Assembly (NCBI GenBank): GCA_900768465.1
Contig: CAAGCY010000003.1
Coordinates: forward strand, 124,001-188,000
DNA length: 64,000 nt
Reading direction: 5' to 3'
Source: Alphaproteobacteria bacterium
Lineage (GTDB): Bacteria > Pseudomonadota > Alphaproteobacteria > CAAGCB01 > CAG-977
The position numbers and the translations under genes are program-made. How positions within the stretch are numbered: the stretch's first letter is position 1; each line of letters opens with the position of its first letter. Positions 9,731 to 18,674 of the stretch are shown here, one piece after another. The notes below the pieces were generated by a model. It had not been told where the DNA came from. It searched no databases and saw only the letters and a program-made list of their open reading frames with translations.

Positions 9731-10449
9731 ATCACATAGTTGGCAAGCGTCAGTCCGAAGATTCCCGTAATCGTCGGCAGACTGCCCATAACGGTTCTTT
9801 CACGCCCCAAGCCGGGGGTAAGCTCGCTTTCTTCGGGATAGACGGGGGCGGGGATGTGTTCGCGCGATTCGGTCGAAAAAACGCACGGAAAATCCAAAGG
9901 AACGCCGCGGCGGCGCAAACGTTTGCGCAGCATGAACGCCAAACGGCAATGGTTGACTTTGCTCATCGCGCCCGTTTGAATCAGCGCGGGATTGGTGCGC
10001 AACGCCGCGCCCATGGCGGAAATAAAAGGCATATTGTTGGTGCGCAGGTAGGAAATCAGCTCTGTTTTGGGATTCAGCGAATCAATCGCGTCAACGACGA
10101 AATCGGGGTTTCCGCTCAGCAGGTCGGGAATGGATTCGGCGTTGATGAACGCTTGGACGGGTTCGGTTTTGCAGGCGGGATTGATGTCTTGAACGCGCGC
10201 GTCGGCGATTTGGGCTTTGGGCTGTCCGATGGTTGAATGAAGTGCGAACAGCTGGCGGTTCAGGTTGCTTAACGACACGACGTCGTTGTCAATCAGCCGC
10301 AGTCTGCCAATGCCCGCGCGCGCCAAAGCTTCGACCGCGTAGCTGCCGACCGCGCCCAATCCCGCGACGACGACAAACGCATTTTGCAGACGGCTTAAAC
10401 CCTCGTCCCCGACAAGCAGGCGCAAGCGTGTGAATTGATCAGCGGGCAT
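9697..10449 (-). CDS. tcdA: tRNA threonylcarbamoyladenosine dehydratase
   Basis: E1-like enzyme that uses ATP to cyclise t6A37 of tRNA to ct6A. The nucleotide-binding motif GLGAVGSYAVEALAR and the DNDVVSLSNLNRQ segment match TcdA/YgdL of the ThiF/MoeB superfamily. The start chosen is the ATG at 10449, which follows GGAAAGA; an upstream in-frame codon adds 14 residues without family support. It overlaps the end of the TatD gene by 11 bp, indicating translational coupling, and its own 3' end overlaps the convergent hydrolase gene. Confidence 0.94.
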   Translation of the reverse strand: MPADQFTRLRLLVGDEGLSRLQNAFVVVAGLGAVGSYAVEALARAGIGRLRLIDNDVVSLSNLNRQLFALHSTIGQPKAQIADARVQDINPACKTEPVQAFINAESIPDLLSGNPDFVVDAIDSLNPKTELISYLRTNNMPFISAMGAALRTNPALIQTGAMSKVNHCRLAFMLRKRLRRRGVPLDFPCVFSTESREHIPAPVYPEESELTPGLGRERTVMGSLPTITGIFGLTLANYVIQNLIASKPLA

Positions 10450-11146
10450 TTTTGAATCTTTCCGTGTTAAGGGTGATTTGATTTTCGTCAACGCCCGTTA
10501 TAGCCTCGATTTTCTTCAAAATCAAAGCCAGATTGGCGGGGACGTTCGTTTTTTCGGCGGGGTCAAGGCATAAATCGTCGGCGGGTCTTTGGTCGGGTGA
10601 ATCCGTTTCCGCAACCAGCCTGTCGGCGGGGACGGCGGTCAGAACGGCGGGCTTCGGATTTCGTCCCGAAAACGAAAAAAAGCACGGGTATTTTGCAAAA
10701 AACGCGACATCCTGCGCCGTTCCCGAAAATCCGTGCAGCAAAACGGCGGGCGGAAAAAGCTTGGTTTGCTTGAAAAACGCTTTTAAACGGTCAAAACGCT
10801 TGATGCAATGAATCACGGCGGGGCGGCTCAGTTTCGCCGCCAAAGCAAATTGGAGCGCAAAGACGGCATCCTGTTCGGGCGGAGCTTTCGCGTCCAATCC
10901 GATTTCGCCGACGCCCGCCGCGGGATTGTCGATTAAAAGCCGTTCCAGCAAAGCTTGGTCGTGGCGGTCGGCAAACCACGGATGCGTGCCGATGAACGGC
11001 TTGACATCGGGGGCGGACAATGCCAGCGTTTCCGCCCAATCGGCGGGGCTTGTCCCTGTCGTCAAAAATCCTGTTACGCCGTGTTCGCGGGCTTGGGCGG
11101 CGGCAAAAGGGGGCAGGCGGTTCAAATGTAAATGCGCGTCTATCAT
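10439..11146 (-). CDS. TatD family metal-dependent hydrolase
   Basis: Probable metal-dependent DNase/3'-5' exonuclease of the TatD family. The N-terminal metal motif appears as DAHLHL at residues 3-8, a further histidine lies in the PAVIH segment, and the C-terminal metal aspartate is in the AETDSP motif. 235 residues, a little shorter than typical TatD (about 260). Coupled to tcdA by an 11-bp overlap; the pair is divergent from rluE. The exact paralogue (TatD, YcfH or YjjV) is not resolvable here. Confidence 0.88.
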   Translation of the reverse strand: MIDAHLHLNRLPPFAAAQAREHGVTGFLTTGTSPADWAETLALSAPDVKPFIGTHPWFADRHDQALLERLLIDNPAAGVGEIGLDAKAPPEQDAVFALQFALAAKLSRPAVIHCIKRFDRLKAFFKQTKLFPPAVLLHGFSGTAQDVAFFAKYPCFFSFSGRNPKPAVLTAVPADRLVAETDSPDQRPADDLCLDPAEKTNVPANLALILKKIEAITGVDENQITLNTERFKNAR

Positions 11147-11207
11147 GGTCGTCGTTGAAAAACAAAGAAAACAAGGCTATTATCGCATAAAAACGACAGA
11201 GGGCGAA

Positions 11208-11777
11208 ATGTTTTCCTATATCGCGTTCAACAAACCGTACGGCGTGTTAAGCCAATTCACCCCCGAAGCGGGACATCCCGCTTTGGACGGATTCGGATTG
11301 CCGCCGAATGTGTACGCGGCGGGACGGCTGGACCATGACAGCGAAGGGCTTTTGCTGTTGACCGACGACGGCAAGTTTGTCAAGCGATTGCTTGATCCCG
11401 CGTTTGCGCACCCGCGCACTTATTGGGCGCAGGTGGACGGCGACATAACGGGCGATGCTTTGAAACGGCTGGAAAAAGGCGTTGACATATCGGGATACCG
11501 CACAAAACCCTGCAAAGCCCTCAAAATCGACGCGCCCGACGTTCCCCCGCGCGACCCGCCGATACGTTATCGGGCGAACATTCCGACATCGTGGGTCGAA
11601 TTGACGCTGATTGAGGGCAAAAACAGGCAGGTGCGCCGCATGACGGCGGCGGTCGGATTTCCGACTTTGCGCCTTGTCCGCGTCAAAATCGGGGATTTAA
11701 GCCTTGACGGATTGCCGCAGGGGCAATGGAAAGCCGTATCCAAATCCGACATTTTCAATCAAGGATGCCGCCGATGA
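11208..11777 (+). CDS. rluE: 23S rRNA pseudouridine synthase, RluE/RsuA family
   Basis: Isomerises a specific uridine of 23S rRNA (U2457 in E. coli). The family core starts with NKPYGVLSQF, the catalytic aspartate lies in AAGRLDHDSEGLLLLT, and the later EGKNRQVRRMTAAVG motif is diagnostic. 189 residues, without the N-terminal S4 domain, as in RluE. The ATG at 11208 places the conserved FNKP at residues 6-9; an in-frame upstream extension overlaps the divergent tatD and looks unnecessary. Its TGA overlaps the ATG of the sensor kinase (ATGA). Confidence 0.9.
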   Translation: MFSYIAFNKPYGVLSQFTPEAGHPALDGFGLPPNVYAAGRLDHDSEGLLLLTDDGKFVKRLLDPAFAHPRTYWAQVDGDITGDALKRLEKGVDISGYRTKPCKALKIDAPDVPPRDPPIRYRANIPTSWVELTLIEGKNRQVRRMTAAVGFPTLRLVRVKIGDLSLDGLPQGQWKAVSKSDIFNQGCRR

Positions 11778-13465
11778 ATAAAAAACCGTTTTTATCTCTC
11801 AGCACCAAAGTCGTTTTGATTTTCTTTGTCAGTCTGTCCGCGATAACGGGAACGCTGATGTCGGTGTTCTTGCAGACTTTTGTTACCCAAACCGAACAGG
11901 AACGCGTCTGGCGTCAGAAAAAAGCGCGAATCTTGACCGCCATGTACGAAGAAAACGTTCGTTTGCGTGAAGCGATTTCCGCGGACACCCGCTTTTTCCA
12001 AGACAAACTTTCCCCTGCCGAAATTGTCGAAGTCTGGGACGGGCAAAAGGAAAAATTGCGTAAAATCAAACCGATTAACGATTCATATTTGGGGGTTCGC
12101 CGCGAATTGCTGCGGGATTTGACCAACGCGAAACGGCGGGATGTTCAGATGACCGCCATAGCGCACGCGGCGATCGGCGGAATGTTTGTCAGCTTTATTT
12201 TTTTGGTGCTGATGTGGCTGGTTATCCGCCGCTGGATTTTGGCGCCGACCGAAAATATGCTGGAGTTCACGCAAAAAATCGAATCGGGGGATTTGTCCGC
12301 CCGCGTTCCGATTGCTCAAAAAGCGTCCAAAAGCGATGAAATGGATTTGCTGGCGCGTGATTTGAACAAAATGGCGGATTCCATTCAAGACGCTTTGCAA
12401 AGGACGCGCGACGGTCAGCTGTTTTTGCAAAAACTGATAGACGCTTTGCCCGACGGCGTGCGCGTCGTTGATGATGATTTCAATGTCGTGATGTTTAATC
12501 AAACGCATCAAAAGCAGTTCGGGCATTTGAATTTGCCGGTCTGTTCGAAATGCTTTGAACAAATGGGGCAAAGCGCGCCGTGTTCCCAAGCGGTCAATAC
12601 TTGCCCGCTGCGCATGCTGAAGCAAAATTCCGATAAGCCGTTCAAAGTCATTCACAAATACCCTTCACCGGACGGACGGGAAAAATTCTTTGAGATTTCG
12701 GCGGGATTGCTGAAATTCAACGACAGAACCCTGATGCTGGAGGTGTCCCGTTCTTTGGACAAGGAGATTCAATTCTCCCATCAGCAAAAGCTGTCGTCGC
12801 TGGGACTGCTGGTCAGTTCAATCGCTCATGAAATGCGCAACCCGCTGGGGTCGGTTCGGCTGATTTTGGAAAATATCACGGACAGGACGGAAACAAATCC
12901 CTTGTCGCCCGAAGAAACAAAGCGTTACTTGAATCTGGTTTTGGAACAAATCGGATTTTGCATTACTGTTACGACGCGTTTGCTGAAGCTGGCGCGCAAA
13001 CCGTCCGAAGAAACGCAATCGGTCGATTTGAACGAAATCGTTCCCGAAACGGTGTCTTTGCTGGAATACGAAGCCAAAAAACGCGGGATTGAAATTATCG
13101 TCAAAACCGACAAAGTCCCCGTTGCCGTCAACGCGTCCGATCCCGAATTGCGAATGGTGTTGGTGAATATGGCTCAAAATGCTTTTCACGCCATGAAAAA
13201 CGGCGGAACACTGAGTGTCGAAACCGCATTATCAACCGACGGCAAGCCTGTTTTGCGTATTGCCGACGACGGTTGCGGAATTCCCGAAGAAAACATACAG
13301 CGGATTTTCGAACCGTTCTTTTCCGACAATCAGGAAAACAAAGCCGAAGGAACGGGGTTGGGACTGTCGATTGTCAAAAGCATTGTCGAAAATGCGGGCG
13401 GAAAAATAGCCGTCCAAAGCGTTTTGGGGCAAGGGACGGCTTTTACAATAACGTTCGAATCGTAA
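11774..13465 (+). CDS. Membrane sensor histidine kinase with HAMP and Cys-rich PAS domain
   Basis: 563-residue sensor kinase. Membrane segments lie near residues 9-32 and 122-145, flanking a short periplasmic loop. A HAMP domain, then a PAS domain (about 225-335), a HisKA region with the phospho-acceptor His352 in AHEMRNP, and an HATPase domain with N box QNAFHAM and G boxes DDGCGIP and GTGLGLSI follow. The PAS contains four cysteines (257, 260, 270, 277; C-x2-C-x9-C-x6-C). No response regulator gene lies nearby, so it is an orphan. ATG at 11774 follows AAGGA and overlaps the rluE stop. Confidence 0.92.
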   Translation: MNKKPFLSLSTKVVLIFFVSLSAITGTLMSVFLQTFVTQTEQERVWRQKKARILTAMYEENVRLREAISADTRFFQDKLSPAEIVEVWDGQKEKLRKIKPINDSYLGVRRELLRDLTNAKRRDVQMTAIAHAAIGGMFVSFIFLVLMWLVIRRWILAPTENMLEFTQKIESGDLSARVPIAQKASKSDEMDLLARDLNKMADSIQDALQRTRDGQLFLQKLIDALPDGVRVVDDDFNVVMFNQTHQKQFGHLNLPVCSKCFEQMGQSAPCSQAVNTCPLRMLKQNSDKPFKVIHKYPSPDGREKFFEISAGLLKFNDRTLMLEVSRSLDKEIQFSHQQKLSSLGLLVSSIAHEMRNPLGSVRLILENITDRTETNPLSPEETKRYLNLVLEQIGFCITVTTRLLKLARKPSEETQSVDLNEIVPETVSLLEYEAKKRGIEIIVKTDKVPVAVNASDPELRMVLVNMAQNAFHAMKNGGTLSVETALSTDGKPVLRIADDGCGIPEENIQRIFEPFFSDNQENKAEGTGLGLSIVKSIVENAGGKIAVQSVLGQGTAFTITFES

Positions 13466-13467
13466 AA

Positions 13468-13875
13468 TCAGCGCAAAGATTTTGCCGAAACGTAAGCAAT
13501 CGCGGCATGTTCCGCGCAATACGGTTTGTCGGGCAGGGCTTCTTTGCCGCAGAAATGGAAATCCGCGTCTTTCGGATCGCCGATGGGCCAGCGGCATGAC
13601 GAATGTGTCAAATCATTGACCGTGAACAGCTTTTCGGGCTGTTTTTTGGTGTTCCGAGGCTTTTCGGGTTTTGCCTGTTTTAAAGGAGTTTCGGGGGTTC
13701 CCGCTTCTTCCTCGTCGCGGCGAATCGGGGACGGGCGGCTGTTCAGTCCCAAACGGTGGGCTTTGCCGACGACGGCGTTTTTGGAAACGCCCAGCGCTTT
13801 TCCGATATCGCCCGTGGTCAGTCCTTCGTTCCACAGACGCTTCAATTCTTCCACTTGTTCATCAGTCCAACCCAT
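13468..13875 (-). CDS. gcrA: GcrA cell-cycle regulator
   Basis: Alphaproteobacterial transcription factor that binds sigma-70 RNA polymerase and promoters carrying CcrM-methylated GANTC sites. The N-terminal helix-turn-helix signature (MGWTDEQVEELKRLW, then GDIGKALGVSKNAVVGK) and the C-terminal SCRWPIGDP and CGKEALPDKPYC elements are all present. 135 residues, shorter than the Caulobacter protein because the charged central linker is short. It is 15 bp downstream of the unknown secreted protein gene and convergent, 2 bp apart, with the sensor kinase. Confidence 0.96.
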   Translation of the reverse strand: MGWTDEQVEELKRLWNEGLTTGDIGKALGVSKNAVVGKAHRLGLNSRPSPIRRDEEEAGTPETPLKQAKPEKPRNTKKQPEKLFTVNDLTHSSCRWPIGDPKDADFHFCGKEALPDKPYCAEHAAIAYVSAKSLR

Positions 13876-13890
13876 TGTCGTATCCTTTGT

Positions 13891-15165
13891 TCAGTAAATT
13901 CCGAAGACGGGAGTTTCCAAAACCGTCATATCGCGTTTTGAAAACACTTTTCGGATATTATCACCATAATTTTTGACTGCAAGCACGTTTTCCTCTGTCG
14001 AAGAATATAAATCCAGATAAAGCTGCAGGCTGTCCAGCGTGATTTTGCGGTCGCGCGGCGTCATCATTTGAAATTCGGGCGGCAAAGCTTTCAATCCGCG
14101 CCAATACCCCAGCGCGGCGGCGTCCCCCGTGCCCAAAGTCGCGACTCGGCGGGCTTTGAGGATTTTGTCCGTTGTTATCGCCCAGCTGTCGATGGTAAAG
14201 CCGTGTTTCGCAACGACGGCGGCGAATTTGTCGGCTTGCGGCAGGCGTTTGATTTTGCTTGCCAGTGTTTGCATGGGATTGCGCAGTTCTTCCATCAAAT
14301 TGTTGTCCGTCAGCGACATGTCGCGAATGGCTTTGTGGAAATCGTCAAAACGGTTGTTTCCGAATTCGCGGTCAATGCTTTCAAACGACGCCAGCGACGC
14401 TTCCACATCGCCTTCGGTCAGCGCGGAACGCGCGTCGACTTTGTTTGACGGCGTCTGAGGACGGTGCAGTTTTTCCAACGCTTTTCCCGTTCTGTAGTCG
14501 TCGGGGGAAAGCATGTCGAATTTGCTCAGCAGCGTTTTGGGGACGAAAGCGCGCTGTTTGACGACGATTTCCGATACAAAGCTTTTCGATCCGTTCGCGT
14601 CTTCGCGTTCAATCATGCCCCATGCTTCGGGCATCAGCAGGATGTACAGGTATTTCGACATGTACTTGCCGTATTTTTTTGCGTATTCCTGCATTTGCGG
14701 CGCAATGCGCGTCGGGAATTTGCCTTTGGTTTCCTTAATCCCCGGCATGTTCAAAACACGTTCGGACATGTGCGGCAGGCTGTGCAGGTACGGTCCGATG
14801 TACTGATACGCGACGGGCGGCAGCGTTTTCAATAAACGAAAGATGTCTTCTTCGATTTGTTTGTGGGATTTGACCAGTCCGTCAACCCCGCCGGGGTAAG
14901 AAGTTTCCAAAAACTCCTCCAAAGCGGAATAGACGGTTTGCTTGTTTGAAATGGCTGAAACCGTTCTGCCGCGTTCGGCGGCGGCTTTTTGAAAGTCGGC
15001 GCGCATTTTGTCGAACGTCGTCATAAACCGGCTGTTTGTCTGAGCGGTCGGCGGCGGTTCGGGGGATTCCTCTTCGGCGGTAACCTCCAAAGCCGTCCAG
15101 TTCAGCGGCGATTCAGCAATCGCCGCGGACGGAAACAGCAAAGTCAAAAACAGCAGGTAAAGCAT
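13891..15165 (-). CDS. Secreted protein of unknown function
   Basis: Not recognised. 424 residues with a clear signal peptide (hydrophobic residues 2-15, cleavage likely after AAIAES at about residue 18), a Pro/Glu-rich linker near residues 30-42 and then a mostly alpha-helical, charged body with no catalytic motif that I can name. The start codon overlaps the stop of the DUF4139 gene by one base (TAATG), so the two exported proteins are almost certainly translated together and may act in the same compartment. gcrA follows 15 bp later. Confidence 0.75.
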   Translation of the reverse strand: MLYLLFLTLLFPSAAIAESPLNWTALEVTAEEESPEPPPTAQTNSRFMTTFDKMRADFQKAAAERGRTVSAISNKQTVYSALEEFLETSYPGGVDGLVKSHKQIEEDIFRLLKTLPPVAYQYIGPYLHSLPHMSERVLNMPGIKETKGKFPTRIAPQMQEYAKKYGKYMSKYLYILLMPEAWGMIEREDANGSKSFVSEIVVKQRAFVPKTLLSKFDMLSPDDYRTGKALEKLHRPQTPSNKVDARSALTEGDVEASLASFESIDREFGNNRFDDFHKAIRDMSLTDNNLMEELRNPMQTLASKIKRLPQADKFAAVVAKHGFTIDSWAITTDKILKARRVATLGTGDAAALGYWRGLKALPPEFQMMTPRDRKITLDSLQLYLDLYSSTEENVLAVKNYGDNIRKVFSKRDMTVLETPVFGIY

Positions 15166-16568
15166 TATTCCCCTTTGACGCGGACGGTGTAGGTCAAAAC
15201 GGTTTTACCCTTTGCGGGCACGGTGATTTGCCACAAGACCCGTCCCGCGTTTTCTTTCGTGTAAGCCGCGGAATTGTTCGTTATCGTCCAGCCGTCGGGC
15301 AGGGATTGGTACGAATAAACCGTGACGGGGACGTTTTTGGCGTTTTGGAACGTGATTTCATAGCTTGCTTCGTACGCTTTCGGCGAAAATTGGGTGTAAG
15401 CCGTCTGCTTGCCCTTTGCGGTGACATCGAATGCTTCGCCCAAAGCCAGTTTGATTTTTTCGTTTTCGGGCGTGTGCTTGATGCGGTCTTCGCCGACAAA
15501 GAAAATCCGCTGTTTGGAATCGGCTTTGTATACGCGCATCGTGCCCGCGGGCAAAGCCATTCCCAAATTCGATTTTTTGTCGTTGACAAACTGCAGGTAA
15601 ATCGCCGCGCTGCGGGTGTCGAATTCCTTTTGCCGCGGGGAATAAACGGGGGTGATGTCGTCAAAGCGGTATTCTTTGCGCGCTTGGATGTTCGATCCCG
15701 ACAGCAAAGCCAGCTGTTTGGTCTGATTGGACAGGATGTCCGTCTTGCGTCCCAAAGAATAAAGATGATAGTCCATCAGTTCCTCTTCCGCCATATTGGA
15801 AACGGAATCATAGACGGCGGCGGCTTTCGCCATCATCATCATCGGACGGGCGCGAGTCATCGGACGGACGCGGTTGACGGAACCCGCGACAAATTGCATG
15901 TCGGCGTTTTTATAGTCCGCCCCCGAATCGTTCGTCAGCGTAACCCAGCCGTTCAAATCAATCGAATCTTCCGCATCGTTCAATTCGGCGACGTAATCCG
16001 CGCGCCATGTCAAGCCGTTCGTCAGATAGCTGAGATTGACGTCGCGCGATCCCGCTTTGTCGGACAGCAGGTCGACGGTCAGGGTAGGCTTGTCGCGCAA
16101 AGTCGCGGGGACGTCGGGGAAAATCAAGCGCGCTTTGGAATCCGTTTCGATTCGGTCGCCGATTTTCAAAACAACGCCGTCGTCCGCCGCCAGAACGGTG
16201 GCGTCTTCGGTTGTTTCCTGACCCGTCGCGGGGTTGGTGGAAACGACTTTAATCTGCTTGCCCAAAAACTTTTGCAACAGGGATTGGCGGTTCAACAAAT
16301 CAAAATTGAAGTTTTGTTCGACAACCCTGACTCCGTCGCCCGAAAACAGCGCGGTTTCAGGCTGGATTTGCGCCGAAACGCCCGCAAACGAAACGGTGTT
16401 CGTCCCCTTTTCAAACGGTACGCCGCGCGTGTCTTTGACCAATCCCAAGCCGTTGTTGTAAACGGTAACGCTTAAATTCTTGACGGCGGATTGGGGAACG
16501 TTCGTTTCGGCAAAAGCGTTTGAAGCCAAAACGGACAATGCGGCGGCGGCAAGCAGGGATTTCTTCAT
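15165..16568 (-). CDS. Exported DUF4139-type beta-rich protein
   Basis: 467-residue exported protein with a signal peptide (MKKSLLAAAALSVLASNAFA, cut after the AFA). It contains SVTVYNNGLGLVKDTR, DVNLSYLTNGLTWRADYVAEL and similar strands typical of DUF4139 proteins, and a C-terminal immunoglobulin-like segment (VLWQITVPAKGKTVLTYTVRV). An odd ARPMMMMAKAAA stretch follows the central domain. Start ATG at 16568 has AAGGAG 7 bp upstream; an upstream in-frame codon gives a worse signal peptide. The family function is unknown. Divergent from ugd. Confidence 0.8.
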   Translation of the reverse strand: MKKSLLAAAALSVLASNAFAETNVPQSAVKNLSVTVYNNGLGLVKDTRGVPFEKGTNTVSFAGVSAQIQPETALFSGDGVRVVEQNFNFDLLNRQSLLQKFLGKQIKVVSTNPATGQETTEDATVLAADDGVVLKIGDRIETDSKARLIFPDVPATLRDKPTLTVDLLSDKAGSRDVNLSYLTNGLTWRADYVAELNDAEDSIDLNGWVTLTNDSGADYKNADMQFVAGSVNRVRPMTRARPMMMMAKAAAVYDSVSNMAEEELMDYHLYSLGRKTDILSNQTKQLALLSGSNIQARKEYRFDDITPVYSPRQKEFDTRSAAIYLQFVNDKKSNLGMALPAGTMRVYKADSKQRIFFVGEDRIKHTPENEKIKLALGEAFDVTAKGKQTAYTQFSPKAYEASYEITFQNAKNVPVTVYSYQSLPDGWTITNNSAAYTKENAGRVLWQITVPAKGKTVLTYTVRVKGE

Positions 16569-16709
16569 GGCAAAGCTCCTTTGAAAAATTTTTAACAAAT
16601 TCTAAAGGATTTTTATCGGCAAAGCAAGCGTTGTCGGCTTTTTCGGTTGCGGAAAAGCGTGAAAAAAAGTATACATAAAATCAAAGTCTGTTGAGGGAAA
16701 GGATAAAGC

Positions 16710-18008
16710 ATGAAAGTCGGAATTATCGGAACGGGATATGTCGGACTGCCCACGGGCGTCGGTTTGGCGGAATTGGGACACGATGTCGTGTGCATCGATG
16801 CAATCCCCGAAAAAATCGAAGCGTTGAAAGCGGGCAAAATCACGCTGTTTGAAGCGGGGCTGGAGGAATTGTTCCATAAAAACCTTGCCGCCGGAAAAAT
16901 CAAGTTCACGACCGATATGAAAGAAGGCGTCGAAGATGCCGATATCGTGATTATCGCGGTCGGAACGCCCCCTCATCCCGTCACCAAAGAAGCCGATATG
17001 AAATACATTCACGCCGCGGCACGGCAGCTTGCTCCGTATCTGACGGGCTATACGGTCGTGGCGAACAAATCGACCGTTCCCGTCGGCACGGGCGACGAAG
17101 TCGAAAAGATGATTCGCGACGAAAATCCGCATGCCGATTTTGATGTGGTGTCTTTGCCCGAATTTTTGCGCGAAGGCTTTGCGGTGCATGACTTTTTCAA
17201 TCCCGACCGCGTGATTGTCGGTGCGAACACCGAACGCGCCAAGGATGTGGTTAAAGCTCTTTACGTGCCGTTCGGCGACAAAGCGAACATGCTGTTCGTC
17301 AAACGCCGTTCGTCCGAAACCATCAAATACGCGTCGAACGCTTTTCTGGCGATGAAAATCAATTACATCAATGAAATGGCGAATTTCTGCGAAAAGTCGG
17401 GCGCGGACGTGTTTGAAGTCGCCAAAGGCATGGGCATGGACACCCGTATCGGTTCCAAGTTTTTGAACCCCGGTCCGGGGTACGGCGGATCGTGTTTCCC
17501 CAAAGACACGAACGCGATGGCTTACATGGCGCGCAAATACGGCGTTGAAATGGCGCTTATCGAAACGACAATCCGCCGAAACGACGAACGCAAAATCGAA
17601 ATGGCGGAACGTATCCTGTCCGCCGCCGAAGGAATCGCTGCTCCGAAAATCGGGGTGTTGGGGCTGGCGTTCAAGGGCGGCACGGACGACTGTCGGGAAA
17701 GTCCCGCGATGGAAATCGTCGCCGCTTTGATTGAACGCGGGGCGGTTGTGCGCGCGTTCGACCCGAAAGCGATGCCTACGGCGAAACTGCTGGTCGGCGA
17801 TGCGATTGAATATGCTTCGGACGCTTGCGACGCGGCGAAAGACGCCGATGTCGTCGCGATTTTGACCGAATGGGACGATTTCAAGGCGATTGATTTGAAG
17901 GCCTTGAAAAACGCCGTAAAATCCGCTAAAATAGTGGACTTGAGGAATATCTTGAACCCCGACGAAGCGCGTCAGGCGGGCTTCGATTACAGGGGTATCG
18001 GACGCTGA
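16710..18008 (+). CDS. ugd: UDP-glucose 6-dehydrogenase
   Basis: Oxidises UDP-glucose to UDP-glucuronate with two NAD+, supplying precursors for capsule, exopolysaccharide or lipid A modification. The NAD-binding motif GTGYVGLPTG is at residues 7-16; the catalytic cysteine is Cys262 in YGGSCFPKD; the C-terminal LGLAFKGGTDDCRESPA block is typical. 432 residues, normal length. No glycan-synthesis genes lie beside it here. The RelA/SpoT-fold gene begins only 21 bp downstream and may be read from the same promoter. Confidence 0.95.
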   Translation: MKVGIIGTGYVGLPTGVGLAELGHDVVCIDAIPEKIEALKAGKITLFEAGLEELFHKNLAAGKIKFTTDMKEGVEDADIVIIAVGTPPHPVTKEADMKYIHAAARQLAPYLTGYTVVANKSTVPVGTGDEVEKMIRDENPHADFDVVSLPEFLREGFAVHDFFNPDRVIVGANTERAKDVVKALYVPFGDKANMLFVKRRSSETIKYASNAFLAMKINYINEMANFCEKSGADVFEVAKGMGMDTRIGSKFLNPGPGYGGSCFPKDTNAMAYMARKYGVEMALIETTIRRNDERKIEMAERILSAAEGIAAPKIGVLGLAFKGGTDDCRESPAMEIVAALIERGAVVRAFDPKAMPTAKLLVGDAIEYASDACDAAKDADVVAILTEWDDFKAIDLKALKNAVKSAKIVDLRNILNPDEARQAGFDYRGIGR

Positions 18009-18029
18009 AAAGCTTGAAAGGCGGCAAAA

Positions 18030-18674
18030 ATGACGGAAGTGCGTGTGCCGAAAACTTTGGATGAAGCGTATGAAATCGCGGCGAAATCAAAACCCGCGCT
18101 GGATGCGTTCGGACAGGAATTGGCGGATAGCTTGGGCGTGAAGTTCGAAGCCGCTCCGTTAAAAGGACGCGAGCGCGCCGAGGAAAAGCTGAACTCCAAA
18201 TACCGCGGCGATTTGACTCAGCTGCAGGATTTGGCGCGCGGCCGCTTGATTTGCGATTCTTTGGAACAAATCGACGCGGCAAAGAAAATCATCGAATCCC
18301 GCGTCAAGCCCGTTCGCGCGGTTGACCGCATGGACAAACCGACCGAAAACGGATACCGCGATGTCAAATACGTTCTGCCCACCCGCAACGGCGGGGTTGT
18401 CGAAATGCAAATCCAGCTGACGGATCTTGACCGCGCGGACAAGCAAACGCACAAGGAATACGAAAAAATCCGTTCGATTACCGCAGGGGCGAAAGACCGT
18501 CCGTTGACCGATGCGGAGCAAAAGGAAATCGCTTTGCGTCAGAAACGGTGCAAAGAATTGTACATCAACGCCGCGATTGCTTACAACAAACGCACCAAAG
18601 GACGCAAGCTGAAAATTACGGCTTTGAATCCCGCCGTCATGATGAAAACGAAACAGGGGGGACGCAATGGCTGA
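18030..18674 (+). CDS. RelA/SpoT-fold protein, candidate toxSAS-type toxin
   Basis: 214-residue stand-alone protein with a RelA/SpoT synthetase-like core. Visible landmarks are GRERAEEKL (residues 46-54, position of the RxKxxxS loop), QDLARGRLI (66-74, equivalent of the D-x3-R motif), NGYRDVKYVL (107-116, equivalent of NGYRSIHYVV) and VVEMQIQ (123-129, with the conserved glutamate of EVQIRT). There is no HD hydrolase and no TGS/ACT regulatory region. Small alarmone synthetases of this size make (p)ppGpp, or (pp)pApp, or pyrophosphorylate tRNA in toxSAS toxin-antitoxin pairs. It overlaps a 63-codon gene by 8 bp, as a toxin-antitoxin pair would. The activity is inference. Confidence 0.7.
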   Translation: MTEVRVPKTLDEAYEIAAKSKPALDAFGQELADSLGVKFEAAPLKGRERAEEKLNSKYRGDLTQLQDLARGRLICDSLEQIDAAKKIIESRVKPVRAVDRMDKPTENGYRDVKYVLPTRNGGVVEMQIQLTDLDRADKQTHKEYEKIRSITAGAKDRPLTDAEQKEIALRQKRCKELYINAAIAYNKRTKGRKLKITALNPAVMMKTKQGGRNG

